A stretch of DNA of 64,000 nt. It comes from Euptelea pleiosperma. Its lineage: Eukaryota; Streptophyta; Magnoliopsida; Ranunculales; Eupteleaceae. Within the stretch, counting starts at the first letter, position 1. The number at the start of each line of letters is the position of its first letter. A program made the translations under genes and the position numbers. Below are positions 31,995-44,783 of this stretch, piece after piece. Below the pieces are notes generated by a model. The model was not told the origin of the DNA. It was given only the letters and a program-made list of their open reading frames with translations, and searched no databases. The stretch covers positions 22,309,751 through 22,373,750 of the forward strand of contig CM068543.1 of the NCBI GenBank assembly GCA_035048495.1. Direction: 5' to 3'.

Positions 31995-32275
31995 AAAACA
32001 CACAATGTAGAATAGCAATTTTTGTTACTCACCGCTACCCTCATGGATGTTTGGCCCACCCCTTGCTAGACATAAAAGAAATCAGCTTGTTTGATGATTT
32101 ATAGCCGTTGGATTTAGTACCCAAAAAATGGTTGAATCCAACAGCTAGGATCACACTTTAAATATCAATCAAAGTGATTTTTAGTATGTATATCCATCAA
32201 GGGGTGGGGGGCTAACATCCATGCAGTCACTAGACCTAGAGGGCAACAATGAGTAACAAAAATCGCTATACCCGC
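31995..32275. mobile_element. Palindromic MITE (ttactcac-end subfamily), copy 1
   Basis: Inverted ends TAGCAATTTTTGTTACTCA (about 32011) and TAGCGATTTTTGTTACTCA (read from about 32270), with interior arms matching the family seen repeatedly between 44 and 64 kb (atcagcttgtttgatgattt, gttggattt, tggatgtttggcccacccc). Non-coding. It lies just upstream of the topoisomerase 5' leader. No clear target duplication. Confidence 0.7.
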
Positions 32276-33549
32276 CTTTACATTATAGGCTTAAGATTTA
32301 TGGGAAAATTACTTTTAAGTCCATATTTACAAAAATACGGACCCATTTAGTCCCCTGTACAATACTATGGACACTTTGGTTTAATTGTCTGCCCATTAAG
32401 GCATTTCTTTTGAAATGCCCATACACCCTCCAGCTAATATCAGTTTAAATTGATAGATTCATTTGATTTGAGGTTTGAGTCGTTTGACTGACGACACAGT
32501 ACCAAACGTCAATTTTGTCCAGCTCCTTCCCTCCATTTTCTTGTTCTTCCACAGCTTTGTTCATCCATTTTCTTGCTTCACAACTCTTTCTCTCCATTTT
32601 CTTCTTGTATAGCTCTTTGCAACTCTTTTATACTCCATTCAAGGTGAAGAAAGATACAAGTTTAAAAGATTTCCTTTCAGTCATCTATTTTATAGCATCC
32701 CGGTTATCCTCTACAGTTATTTGCAACTTGTCTATGTGTCATTGAAGGTGAATAAAGAATGCGACGCTGGTTTCAAGGGTTAGTTAAGAAATAAGAATGT
32801 GAAGATGGAACAAGGAAGAAACTAAAGAAAATGGTTACTACTTTAATTTTCGTTAAGCAAGAATCTTCAAGGAAAAAGCTGAAGAAGATGGTTATCACTT
32901 TCATTTTCGTTAAGCAAAAATTGTCTCTCAAGTTTTGTTGACTTCTCGATTTATAGTTGTTGATGTACGAGACGCCCATAGCCTTCTATGTGAGTTCTTA
33001 CTTCAATGTCATTCACAAACATATGTATGAATAAGTGCCATGTTAACCAAAATTAGTTGAACCAGAACTATTGTCACCAAACTGATTGAATCAGTACTTG
33101 GTTGAACGACCATTTATTGCAAAATAGGTTGTAACAGTACCATTTTCACAAATTGGTTTTACTAGTGGTTGAAATAGTTATATAAGTACCATTTGCACTC
33201 ATCTGGTTGAACCAGTACCATTGTAACTAAAATTGGTTATATCAGAACCATTTTCAGCAAATTTTACAGTAACCTGATTACAAGTGGTTAAAATAGTTAC
33301 AATCTACCACTTTCACTAAATTGGTTTTACCAGTACCATTTTAGAAAAAATTGGTTGAACTAGTACCATTTTCCCAAAAAATGGTTACAGTATTACCATT
33401 TTCATTAAATTGGTTTCACATGTACTATTTACTAGTCGTTGAATTGGTTACAGTAGAACCACATTCACTAAACTAGTCGAACCAGTACCATTTTCACTCA
33501 ACTATTTTAAAAAATAGATGACTAATATTAGTTTGTTTGCGGTGCAATA
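32276..33549. repeat. Left flank of MULE region with degenerate subterminal repeats
   Basis: 32301 begins gggaaaattacttttaag, the kind of end many MULEs have, but I found no matching inverted partner. From about 33050 to 33510 a run of degenerate repeats has the core ggttgaaccagtaccatttt with variable 30-45 bp spacing. The same core occurs in the opposite orientation at 40130-40480, and a short plus-oriented block lies at 37110-37230. Confidence 0.55.
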
Positions 33550-35743
33550 ATGTCATCAATAAATCAAAAAGAAATATTATATTTTTTTCACATTGGAGGG
33601 TTTCGTTCTCAAATGCCCGATGGTTCGATAAATTACATGGGTGGTACAAGTGGTGGTATTTGTCTTGTTGAGGGAATGACGTTTCAGGTTTTTTTTACAA
33701 CTGTGTGCAAGAAATTGAACATTGACTCAACTCATATAGTCCTTAAGTTTATTACTAAGTGTCACAATACTATTCTGATTACTTGTTCTGATGATATGGA
33801 CCTGGAGAATTTGATTAAATTCAACGACTCAACCGTGGATATGTATGCACTTCGAGACGATGAGAATCTGGAGGTTGTCCAATAGTATACAAGGTAAATA
33901 ATTAGTACCATCATTTACGATTAGTGAAATTATTAATTATTAAGTGGTTTGTAATACTAGTTACCATATGTCATTTCGTGTATGTGTAGTGCAAACGTAG
34001 CCATATCAAGACTCCAACAAATTTCTAGTCAGTCTTCAACCAGTGAAAGTGAACAACGTATGAGCAGAAGTGAACAACTCGTGAGTAACTTATGGGAGGA
34101 TAACATTACTTCAGTGGGACAAATTTTTCCTAACGTCGCTCAATTGAGATTAGAGGTGAATAAGTATTCATTGGCACATCGCTTCGCATATATCTTCATC
34201 AAGAATAATAAAGAACGAGTGAAGGTGAAGTGTAGCGTGGATGCATGTAATTGGAAGATATTTGCTAATTCCATACGTGTGACAGATCAGTTCATGATTT
34301 ACAAGTATGACAACATCCACTCTCACACAGTGGAGGATACTGTGAACGCAAAGTTGCGAACTTCAAAAAAATTGATAGCAAGTGTAGTTGAAGAGAAAGT
34401 CTGAGACACCCCTGGATACAAGCCTAAAGAGATAGTTCGGGACTTTTTTCTAGGATATGGCCTTCCTGTGTTTTACAAGCAAGTTTGGCGGGGTAAAGAG
34501 GCAGTGAAAGAAGAAATACATGGGGCGGCGATAGATTCATACAAGCGGCTCCCATGGTTTTGTCAAAGGATAATGGAGTCCAACCCTGGAAGTGTGGCAC
34601 TCACGACTGTGACGGAAGACTGTCAGTTCAAACAATTGTTTGTTGCATTTCACGCGTCGCTACATGGATTCAGAGTGGGTTGTCGACCCATACAATTTAT
34701 AGATGGAACATTTCTTAAATCTATGCACAAATGAACTTTGCTTGCTGCGACAGGGACTGATGCTGGTAATGATATTTTTCTCATCGCATTTGCAGTTGTT
34801 GGATCAGAGACATACGAAGATTGGAAGTGGTTGCTAACCAATATGAAGGAATCCCTTGAGTATAACAACGACATTATATTCGTGTCTGATAGGAATCCCA
34901 ATATCTTTCGGGATGTGGATGAGGTGTATAGACATGTGTTACACTTGCGCTGTTATTGTCATTTGTCTGAGAACTTCTTAAGTTTTTTGAAGGGGTATAG
35001 GTTGTCTACAAAAGTGAAGACATTCTTGAAAGATGCTCTTTGGCGAGTCACATACTCAAAGTTGGAAGTGAAGTACAAGAAAGCATTGGAGGATCTTTAG
35101 AGAGTTTTACCTGAAGCATATGAATGGGTGTTAGCGCAAGCTCCGGAGTACTGGGCCAACATGAAATTTCCTAGAAGACGTTACGACATGTTAACGTCAA
35201 ATCATGCGGAATCCTACAACAAGTGAGTTTTAGATGCACGGGACAAGTCAATAATGGGGTTAGTAGTGCACAAATCATGGAGCTAATGCACAATCGTTGA
35301 ACAGAGGTGTGGAAAACTGGAGTTGGTAATTTTGTTGAATTGAAATTACAAGAAAATTTAAGTCAAGGTACTCGATGCGATGCACGACAATCATCTGCAT
35401 TTGAGTATGAAGTTCGTCGGGGGCTGGTTTATCACTCATTAAACTTGCAAACAAAAAGTTGCACGTGTAATTATTGGACTCCTATCGGCTTACCCTGCAT
35501 GCATGCATGTGCAGCATTGAATTCTATTCATTCGGAAGTGTACACATACGTAAATGAGTGCTATCATAAGGAAACACAAGATTGGATCTATGAAGAACCG
35601 GTGAAACCAATATACACGTATGACATGTCTTCATTGAATATGGATGGTGTCATAAGTGGTGATGATGATCAGATCGATTTATCCAATTTGCTTCATCCAA
35701 GAACAAAGAGTCCGTCTGGGAGACCTAAGAAGAATAGAAATTG
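33550..35743 (+). pseudogene. MuDR-type (Mutator) transposase, inactivated
   Basis: Exon 1 (33550-33893) encodes an N-terminal PB1-like domain typical of plant MuDR proteins (FHIGGFRSQMPDGSINYMGG). A probable GT-AG intron spans 33894-33989. The second part has a MuDR DNA-binding region with zinc-binding Cys/His (VKVKCSVDACNWKIFA, IHSHT), then a MULE DDE domain with all three acidic residues visible: FIDGTFLK (Asp at 34702), IIFVSDRN and TSNHAESYNK. A SWIM zinc finger follows: CTCNYWTPIGLPCMHA. In-frame stops at 34402, 34732, 35098 and 35224 and a frameshift near 35290 make it a pseudogene. A CCHC knuckle (CSRCLESGHNRSTC) is readable at 35776 in another frame. Confidence 0.9.
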
Positions 35744-35993
35744 AGTCACAAGATCTACAGAAGAGGCCTATCCATTGCAGTCGATGCTTGGAGTCAGGCC
35801 ATAACCGCTCTACTTGTAGAAACCCTATATAGCCAGTCATGTGCATAGGTCTTCTCTGAATGCAAACCCTATATAGTCAGTCACGATGCTTAGTTTTCTA
35901 ACATTTTGTAGATTTATGCAGTACATATTCTGAAACTAACATGTCATAATTATTTTCCTCTACAGGATAACCGTAAGTTGGCAATCATTCTGC

Positions 35994-36753
35994 ATGGCCG
36001 AGGCAACCGACAACCTATGTCTTGACCAATATACTTTAGTGAACTGCCCATATGGAGAAGGTCCTTGCAAAGTCTTCATTTCTAGGACAAGCAAAAACCC
36101 CGGACACCGATTTTACCGGTATCCTAATTGGGTGAGTTTCATTTAGTGACATATTTCTGTATGTTGAATTCGTTTAAGTAAATAGTGACATATTTCAGTT
36201 ACACTTACCTGAAACATATTTTTAATGTCCGCACAGCCAAAAAAGAAGCTCAATTAGACGGTCGTGTGAATTCTTTCTTTGGGTTGATGAATACTTGCCA
36301 TGTCCGTGTGGTGAAGGCCCATGCAAAATTTCGTTTGTTAAGCAAGGACAGAACGCTGGAAGAAAGTATTGTCTGTCCAAAATCGATTGTTAAACAGGTT
36401 ATCTCTAAGTTCTCATGTAAATAAAGTTAATTATTTTGTTATATATACACAATATTGACATGCTATATACTCTACAGAGATATCGACATGGGGCTGCGGC
36501 TTCTTCCGTTGGGTTGATGATGACCACTCAGATGGACAAACTAACTAATAAACCTGAAATTATTTCAGCTACATTTGACATTTGCGAGACTAGCACCGAT
36601 AAGGTTGAAGTCCATACAACAATTGATGAATCAAGGATCAAAGATGTTGTGGCTAGTACGCTTATGGCTGAGTTGGACGTAGCACGACAATCTGCTGATA
36701 GGTGTTGCGACTTACTTATCAATTTGGCAAATATGTACCTACGCGACGACTAA
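35994..36753 (+). pseudogene. Gene with two GRF-type zinc-finger modules, probably decayed
   Basis: An ATG at 35994 opens MAEATDNLCLDQYTLVNCPYGEGPC...TSKNPGHRFYRYPNW, the first two thirds of a GRF zinc finger, up to a donor at 36132. After an acceptor at 36236 the end of module 1 (CEFFLWVDEY) is followed by the start of module 2 (CPCGEGPCKISFVKQGQNAGRKY). After a second intron comes WGCGFFRWVDDD (36490-36525). A helical C-terminus (STLMAELDVARQSADRCCDLLINLANMYL) ends at 36753. Frames do not join cleanly across intron 1, so this is probably a decayed gene. GRF fingers bind single-stranded nucleic acid in other proteins; the role here is unknown. Confidence 0.6.
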
Positions 36754-37375
36754 TGCTATCTGATGTGTTGTCTATTGCACGTGTGGCTCAAACTCTCTTA
36801 TACTTAAATTAAGTTGTTGTGTCTACATGATACTTTATGTCAAATTAGTTAAGTTTGGTACGTATTTTTGTGAACATTGTAAATGTTGTTTTGGAGATGT
36901 GACATCAAATAGGGCCTGTAAATAATATGATCACCTCATTCTGATATTCCAAACCTTAGACAATGTGGATTTCAAGTGAATAGTAATGAATACCAACTAA
37001 TTCACTTTGATGAATACATACCAACCAATGAATATAATCACCTCATTCTGATATTTTGAGGATGATCTCTTTATCATAATGAATACCAACCAATTCACTA
37101 TGACAGGGAGGTAAACTTTTTCACTAAACTGGTTGAACTAATACCATTTTCACCAAACTGGTTGAACTAGCACCATTTTCACAAAACAGGAAGAACCAAT
37201 ACCATTTTAATTGACTGGTTGAGTACTGATTGTACTTATAGGATACGTCAATCTTATAATGCAAACCAATTCAAGTTCAAACAATAATACGTCAATGTTA
37301 AAGAAGTAACCCATGCCACTAGATTTTTTAATCACAACTCCGTAGCAAAATGTAAGGTTTTTTAACTACTTTTCA
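36754..37375. other. Spacer between GRF gene and PMD pseudogene
   Basis: Convergent 3' flanks, AT-rich. It contains a small direct repeat (aatataatcacctcattctgatatt-like sequence at about 36926 and 37031) and a block of ggttgaactaataccatttt-type repeats at 37110-37230. No gene. Confidence 0.6.
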
Positions 37376-39755
37376 TCAGTCTAAATTTATGGATGCATCT
37401 TTTGAACTTCTTAAAAGTATTGCATTTCTACGATATTGTATTCGTTCACTTCTTCTTTGGGGGAGTTGAAGGGCTTGTTGACGAGGTATTTTCTTCTTTG
37501 GTGCTTCTTCTCGAGGGTGGTTTGGCCGCGTCCTAGTGTTTCTCCTGGTACGTACGGGGCCCACAGTTTGTTGAGAGGTCTCACCAACTTCTGTAGTTTG
37601 CCCCACTAGAGCCTCCACTTCTCCACCTATTCAGTCATAAAATCACATGTATTTCATTCATTACCAAGAAAGTTACTAGAAAGTAACGTACTTGACTGAG
37701 GTGGGATACGATCCCAACATATACGTGCTCCTGCTACAGTTCGAGAGACTCCATTTGGCTGCCCAATAGGTCGACTGCGACTTGGTCGACTTCAACGTCG
37801 ACCTCTTGCTATTTTTTTGTCAAAACAAGTACTAGTATCATTATACGAATTTGGTCTAATAGCCGGTCCATAATTCTTGAACTTGTAAACTAGGTTATAA
37901 ATATCACAATGTCTTGAAAAATAATATACATGCTCTTGTAGGCGCAGATGACTCTCACAATCATTTGGAGCGCTTTTTCTTAATTGCTCATATATCGAGT
38001 GGAGTTCTGTATTTGTGGGTAGGAGAAGGGCATCGATAATATAAGGTTGCACTAATTCAGCTAATCGAGAGCCAAGCTGTGTCTACATTTTAGCAATTAC
38101 ATAAGACTACTTTAATTTGGAACTGAATAACAAAAAAGAAATTTACAACAAACAAAATAACTTACATCCTCTCGTGACTGTATAAGCTCAGAAGCAGAGA
38201 TTGGACGGACTCTAAGGATACTAACTGTTGAATATCATCTTGCGTACTCAGGAAAGATGGCACCAGGATGGACTTCAAGAATTCCCTTCACTACATGCAA
38301 ATTGTTGCAAAATTCCATCCACATACGTACATGTTCCTCCATCTGCTTTGTGTAATCAATATTTTGGGAGAGACGAGAAATCCTAACATAACGTGGTGGT
38401 GAGGGAGGTATGCCCTGCTCAAGACCAAACTGTTTCATGTACCTTTCTGGCAATTACATCTCAACTGTATTGAAGTGAATCAGCCAAGTATGTGTACGGT
38501 CGGCAATTGCTCCAATCTCGTGCATGATAAGAGCATGAGACAGTACATCATAGGGCAACTAGTCAACATGTTCAATACCATCAAAGATAATTATAATATA
38601 ATAATCAAGTATAATAGATAACAAATTACATTCAAGTACGAGTGTGACTTACATTACTATCATCCATGTCATCTAGCATCGCCCGCAAATGCACATAGTT
38701 GTGGTGGTTGTCGTCATCTCGCATTCTCTCCATCCACTTGCACGCCAATGGAAATACCAGATGTCGCCTCTTTTGCAGGGGACGACCAATAGAGATTTTC
38801 TCAAATGCCCAACACTAGATGCGTTGCAAATTACTTAGTTAGTCAACCTGGCACATTATCATATATTGCATAAATTTAACAATTAAATATCATTTACTAA
38901 CTATGAGCAATGTCATCGAGCCTCCGAGATTCTTTATTGCCCTCTTTCCTGACCCCAACACCCCTTTCGTGAGAGACTTGTATAAGTATGTTAGGGCCGC
39001 TACTCCCCAAGCATACTCTCTACATGCCGCTGAATCAGCGATCGAGGGCAAGTACATAACATTCACTAGATATGAACCAGGCTCAGAAAATATTATCGCG
39101 CCTAGTAGGTATAGAGTGTAGGCTCGAGTACAAAACTGTATCTCTTGGGGACCTGCCCCAATTGGCACCTCAGCGAACTCGTCTCTTAGCCAGGTCAACT
39201 TCACACAAGATTCCCTTACACTATCCTCCTCTTTAGTCAGGGCACGTCCCAGATACAATTTTAACACTCATACGCATTTCCGGTTGTGCTCTCAACAACC
39301 GCTTTTCCTATGGGACTTAATCCGAGGATGAGCGCCACATCCTCCAATGTGATAGTCATCTCGAAGTGGCGCATGTGGAAGTTGTTCATTTTTGGGCGCC
39401 AACGATCAAATAATACTGACCACAAATGGAAGTCTATCTGGAGATGGCCTATCTTTCATAGATTTTCAAATTCATCCATCTTGACCATTTCCTTTTGTTG
39501 CCGATTCAGGCTCCACTGGCCTATCGCTTTACTTTGGTCATTGGATCGGATGTGAGGTCTTCCTTGTAATATATTAACAATAAAAGTAGATGATATTAAC
39601 AATAAATGTTTACCAAAATAAGAATTAATAATAAAAGATTACCATTACTTACCATCCCGGATCATATCTTTTCTGTAATATGGTCTTTTTGGTTATAAAG
39701 GAGCGTAGAGTCCATTGGTCGCAGTTCAGAAGTTCATTCTCCTTCCATTGATCTT
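37376..39755 (-). pseudogene. Plant mobile domain (PMD, MAIN-like) protein, inactivated
   Basis: Minus-strand exons in order: 39755-39655 (LLNCDQWTLRSFITKK), 39555-38880 (FDRWRPKMNNFHMRHFEMTITLEDVALILGL, then TYLYKSLTKGVLGSGKRAIKNLGGSMTLL), about 38815-38655 (WAFEKISIGRPLQKRRHLVFPLACKW), 38565-38220 (LPYDVLSHALIMHEI, then a basic segment) and 38052-37376. RW.P.T.TFH...GE.TITLEDVALILGLP is the hallmark of the plant PMD family, found both in host MAIN/MAIL silencing factors and in MULE and Ty3 elements. Stops (for example in FENL*KIGH and YEC*NC) and a frameshift near 39265 inactivate it. Lying antisense next to a MuDR transposase, it is probably element-borne. Confidence 0.8.
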
Positions 39756-40500
39756 CTGTTTATAAAATTATAAAAGTTGTTACAACCAAAATAGACAAAC
39801 TATCATTTTCAAAAATTAGATTTATCAAATAAAAGGCAGGACTTCTTACCAAAGTCTATTCGAGATAAGAAGTCCTACATTTTATTTGGGGTCACATTGG
39901 GGCCTCTAAGACTTCATGAAACATATTGACTCAAAAATCAAAACTTGAAATAAATTAAATTCCGAGTACAACTTTGATCTAAATCAATCGACTAATAAGT
40001 AAGAAGGCAATGGCAAACTGTTCACAAAACAAGGTATATATACTACCATTTTAACAAATCAGACTTACCAAATAAAAGGCAGGACTTCTTACCCAGCCTT
40101 TTATTTATGACCACAATAGGATTGTGGAAAATCGCTAAGGTGTATGGTTTAACCAATTTTTCTTAGAAGGTTATTGGTTTGGTGAAAATGGTACTGGTTC
40201 AACTAATTTAGTGAAAATGATTTTATAGTAATCAATTCAACCACTTGTAAACCAAGTTAGTTAATTTTTTTGAGAACATGGTACTAGTACAACCAATTAT
40301 GGCTAAAATGATACATGTTAAACTATTTTTTTTGCCTACAATGGTTTTACTGTAAAAGTGCAACCAGTTGTAAACTAGGTTAGTTGTGAACATGGTACTG
40401 AAACAACCAATTATGCCTCAAATGATACATGATAAATTACTTTTAATTAAAATGTTCAAGAAGAAAGAAAATGGTTTTCCAAATTTGGTTTCAACGTTTT
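39756..40500. repeat. Right flank of MULE region with inverted subterminal repeats
   Basis: Two copies of an aataaaaggcaggacttcttacc block (about 39830 and 40070) and then, at 40130-40480, degenerate repeats with cores such as aaaatggtactggttcaacta. These are the reverse complement of the repeats at 33050-33510, as expected for subterminal inverted arrays of one large element. Confidence 0.55.
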
Positions 40501-41200
40501 CACTGACTTTCAAAATAAAATGAATAAATAATGAACTTCATTCAAAATGAAATGGAACAAAAGCAATCAGAGACCCACTCAAATTAAATCTTGATAAAAA
40601 ATTGAGTGAATGCAAAACCCCCATCTAAATCTAAACCCCCAACGTGAACGCAAAACTCCCATCTAAATCTTAAACCCCCATCTAAACCATAAACCCCCAA
40701 ACATTCTTCAAAGCCTACTTACCTTAATCGATCACTTGCTTCAATTTATTCTCCAACCAAACAATCTTTGATTATATCCTTCAACCTCCGACCAAACAAT
40801 GAGATAGAGCGGGATTTTCCTCTGATTCTTATATTCTTCTGTTTCTAGAGGGTTCTTCCAATTCATCTGTGTCCCCTTCCTCTTTTTAAAAATTTCTTCA
40901 GATGAACTTCAAATTTTTTTAGATTTCATGCATTTACAGCGTCGTCGACGAGGTGCTGATGGACCATCATGTCGTTCAGAATTTTCAACAACGTCAAATG
41001 GTTCAGAAGGGTAGAATCGGTATAAACTTTTCGATTCGTACAACGTATGTGAAGAAAGAGACGCATGTGTCCACCAAGCCATCAAGCACGACTAAATCGG
41101 GCGAAATTTTTTTCTATGGTCAGATACGACCAACGCACTCGTAACTACAGCTTTCATGGTAATTCTTGCAAGATTTTTTATTTTTATTTTATTTTTATTT
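40501..41200. other. Non-coding sequence, nothing recognised
   Basis: Contains a short internal repeat (cccccatctaaatctaaac type, 40615-40690). No coding block or paired repeat that I can support. The right terminus of the MULE probably lies here but I could not find it. Confidence 0.4.
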
Positions 41201-44200
41201 TTTTATCGATCTTTTTAAAAATGGAAATTGTAATTAACGTTTTCACTTTTTAGTACAAAAAAAATCAAAAGACGATTGAAATACTAAAAAATTACCGATT
41301 ATTGAGTTTGCCATTAACTTTTGGGCATGCTATGAAAAAGGTGACTGAAACAAAGTTGATGCGACTGTACGCCTACACCTTTTTCCATGCCAATTCTCAA
41401 TAATGGCTATGAAGCACTATTTTGGATCAACCATCTGATTATCATTTAACGGCTGAGGATTACTCAAAAAGGCAATCAACCTTTTTTGACGCCTATTCCC
41501 AATGACACCTTTCATGCCTCTACACTCAAGCAATCGCCTGATTCTGATCAACGGTTGGGGATCACTCCACGAAAAAGCAACTACACGTCTTCTCAGTAGT
41601 AGCATTTATGTTCTCCTTTTCAATCATCTATTTTTCCAATTTTATCATTTGTTTCCTCCTACTCTGTCATCTGTTTATCCTATTTTGTATGTTTTCTCAT
41701 TCTCTATTATTTGTTCTCATTGATACATGATCAACAATTGCCATGAAGAAACTCACTATAACCACATGACTTACTGAAACACCACACTGGTGATATAGAC
41801 TTTGTTGAATTCAACAACTTTTATTGAGGACAGATCGTTTGTGAGTCATTTGTGAACTCGATGAATGAGTTAAAAATGATGTAGAAGAAAAGGGTGAGAA
41901 GAAATGTATATCATTCATAGTTGTGTTACAATTTTGATGATATGGGCTTTCCTCTTTCACTGGGAGCTAGGCAAATAAGTAGTCAATTTCCTGTACTACT
42001 TGGATGAAAGCTCCCCTTTCAAAAATCTAAAAGATCAATTCGATCAAAAAGAATTTTAGAAAAAATGAAATATTCTCCTTTGGATGACAAAATGCCTAAC
42101 AATGAGAAGAATCGTCTCGCCATTGTAGAGGCAATCACGAAAGTTGCGACAACCACCACCTTGCATGTAAGTAACCAGACAAAAAAAATATATATAATTG
42201 TCATTTATTTTCTCATTTTCTGTCATCTATTTTCTCATATTCTATCTTATGTTTTCTTCTTTTCCATCATTTGTTTTCTCATTGATAGACGATCAACAAT
42301 GGCAACTCATTATAACAACCTGAATTACTGAAAATCACACCGGTGATATAGACTTAGATGAGTTCAACAACTTTCCATGAGGACTTGTCGTTTATGAGTC
42401 GTTGATGAACTCGGGAAATGAGTTAAAAAATGAGGTAAAGGAAAAGGGTGAGAAGATATAAGTAGTCAATTTCCTAGACTACTTGGATGGAAGCGCCCCT
42501 TCAAAATGTATATAGATCAATTCAATTGAAGAAATTTTAGGAAAATGAAATTTTCTCACTTAGATGCAAATTGACTGACAATGAGAAGAATAGTCATGTT
42601 ATTGTAGAGGCAATCACAGAAGTTCCAATAACCACCACCCTGCATGTAAGTAACCAAACAAAAAAATTATAATTGTTATTTATTTTATCTGTTTTCTGTC
42701 ATTTGTTTTCTCATTTTTTGTCAATTATTTTCTCCTTTGCTAGTCATCTGTACGTATTGGGCCATCTATTTTGCGCATGTCTGTCACCTGTTTACATGTA
42801 TTTGTTATCTCTTTTTACAGTCAAATAATGTAGTTATTGGGAATCTTGATAAAATTATTCATCTTTTAAAGTTTTTAGTAGGTTTTTATTTACGTTTCCA
42901 TTGCTAGAAAACCAATGAAACATTGTACTTTTACTTCCAAAACACATCTTGCCTTGGTTTTTGTGTGTTGTGTGTGCAGTGATTCTACGTTGGCTATATT
43001 ATATCAACTCATATTGAATCGATGATAGTTGTGGTTATAATAGATGACAGCAAGATCCATATGAACTAATGGCAATTGCGGTTATACTTTTTGCATCTGG
43101 TTCTTTTACAATAACTAGCCAGATTATGAGCTTTTAACTTAATATACACATCATTCGTATATAAATACAAGTATGTGTGTCCAAGTATTGTTATCGTTAC
43201 ATTAAAACATTAGGATCCACCCCTCTTTAGAGTACTTATTTTCTTCTTGAAAATATAGGGGGTTACTCTTTTCCTCATGCTCAAATTTCCTTTTTGTTGG
43301 ATTTGGCAAGCAACCTTCTTCTTACTTAGAGAAAACTTCCTTTTAAGCGTACTTGGTGAGCTTTCCTACCTGTGAGGCCCTCCAGGAGTCTTTCTTATAC
43401 CACACATTTCTAGCTTTTGCTCCACCGTTTCTCATTTTGTCTTGCATGTAAAGGATTTAGATTTATTTTGCCATGGGTCTTTTTCAATTCACTCTTTTCT
43501 ATTTTTGCATTACATTTATACCTTCCACTCAAATTGTGCCATTTATATCATCAAGGCTGTTGTTATGACCTTGTACACATCATCACCCAACACATTCTTT
43601 GGACTCGGCATGTGTCATCAACTCTAGGAGTTTTTTTCATTCCGTCCATTTCCAATTTTCTATACCACATTTGTATTCACGACATACTTCTTTATTTTCT
43701 ATTATCTCATCGTAGAGGCATATCAGATCTAAGCTTGTATATGAATCTATCTATATCTACTAGACAAACCAATATAAATAAGATGGCAAGCTTTTATCCA
43801 AAAAAAAAAAGTGATGAAAAACAGGTGACACGAGTGTAGAAAACAAATACTAGACATATTCAACTGAGATGACAAATAATTTTAAAATTCTTTTCAACTC
43901 TAAAGAGGTGTTTATAATCGGTAAAAACCTTCTAATTTATATGAGTAGATAAAAGCCCATCAAGCAAGGATAAATTTTTACAAAAAAAAAGGCTTTGAAA
44001 ATACAGACGACAAGAGTGTCAAAATAAACTACAAGAGTGTAAAAATATATAACGAATAATTTTAAAAATGTCTTCAACTCTAAAGAGATCTATCTACATG
44101 CGACATTAACACAACATTTAAGATGAACTTAAGAGTGGAATCTAAGAGATTATTAATAACATATAAAACATTAAATACAAGAAATGAGAAGTTTCAGTGA

Positions 44201-44730
44201 AGATATAGATAAAAGAGAAAGAAATAAAAAATGTTGGAGAAAAAAAAAGGATTTGTAAAGGAAAAAAGATGGACTAAGTTCTTATATTAAGGAACGACTT
44301 CTTACTGTATTTCAATCTTCGCGTATGAGAATTGGAAAACTTCGGCGAAGACGAAGAAGATGATGAAAAGAAAAGATTAGAGAAACAAAGAAAAAATATT
44401 GGAGAAGAAGATGTGGAGTTGCAGAGAAAGAAAGATGGAGAAGAAAGCTTATAGGAGAAAAAAATGATGAAGAAAACTTACAAAAAAAACTTTTGTGAGA
44501 AGAAGAGAAGAAAGAAAAAGAATGCATGATTTGTTGTTAATTGATCTGATTGATTATGTGTACTTTTTTACTTTTTGTATGAAAATTGTAAGTTTTATCT
44601 TGTTTTGACGATAAGGATAATAATGTTCGAAAATGTGCACAAATTAACAATCTGGGAATGGTTGAAAAGTTTTTGACTTTTCGGTAATAAAAAGTGAAAA
44701 CTTTAATTATTTTGGTAATTTCCCTTCTAA
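41200..44730. mobile_element. Possible non-autonomous MULE-like element, AT-rich
   Basis: The left end near 41222 (ggaaattgtaattaacg then ttttcactttttag) resembles, inverted, the right end near 44725 (gggaaattacc then aattaaagttttcacttttta). The interior is non-coding and contains a direct duplication (41660-42195 and 42235-42680). The match between ends lies in AT-rich sequence and there is no clear target duplication, so this call is tentative. Confidence 0.35.
41660..42680 (+). repeat. Imperfect tandem duplication, about 0.5 kb unit
   Basis: Unit 1 (about 41720-42195) and unit 2 (about 42285-42680) share, in the same order, ggtgatatagactt, ttcaacaactt, aaagggtgagaag, agtagtcaatttcct, actacttggatg, caatgagaagaat, attgtagaggcaatcac and accaccaccttgcatgtaagtaacca-type sequence. 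The two copies have diverged substantially. No long ORF is kept in either unit. The agtaagt-like end could be an old splice donor. Confidence 0.75.
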
Positions 44731-44783
44731 AATTGATTTTTACATAAATGTCATAAAACATTTTTCTGTATCAATACTTTCTA

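Noticed and set aside
43417..43839. 140-codon plus-strand ORF rich in Phe, Leu and His
   Set aside because: Looks like translated T-rich non-coding sequence within the putative MULE-like element; no membrane protein family recognised.
32301..44730. One 12-kb MULE with gggaaa...ttaccc-type ends
   Set aside because: The match between the two ends is limited to about ten AT-rich bases, and flanking 9-mers do not agree.
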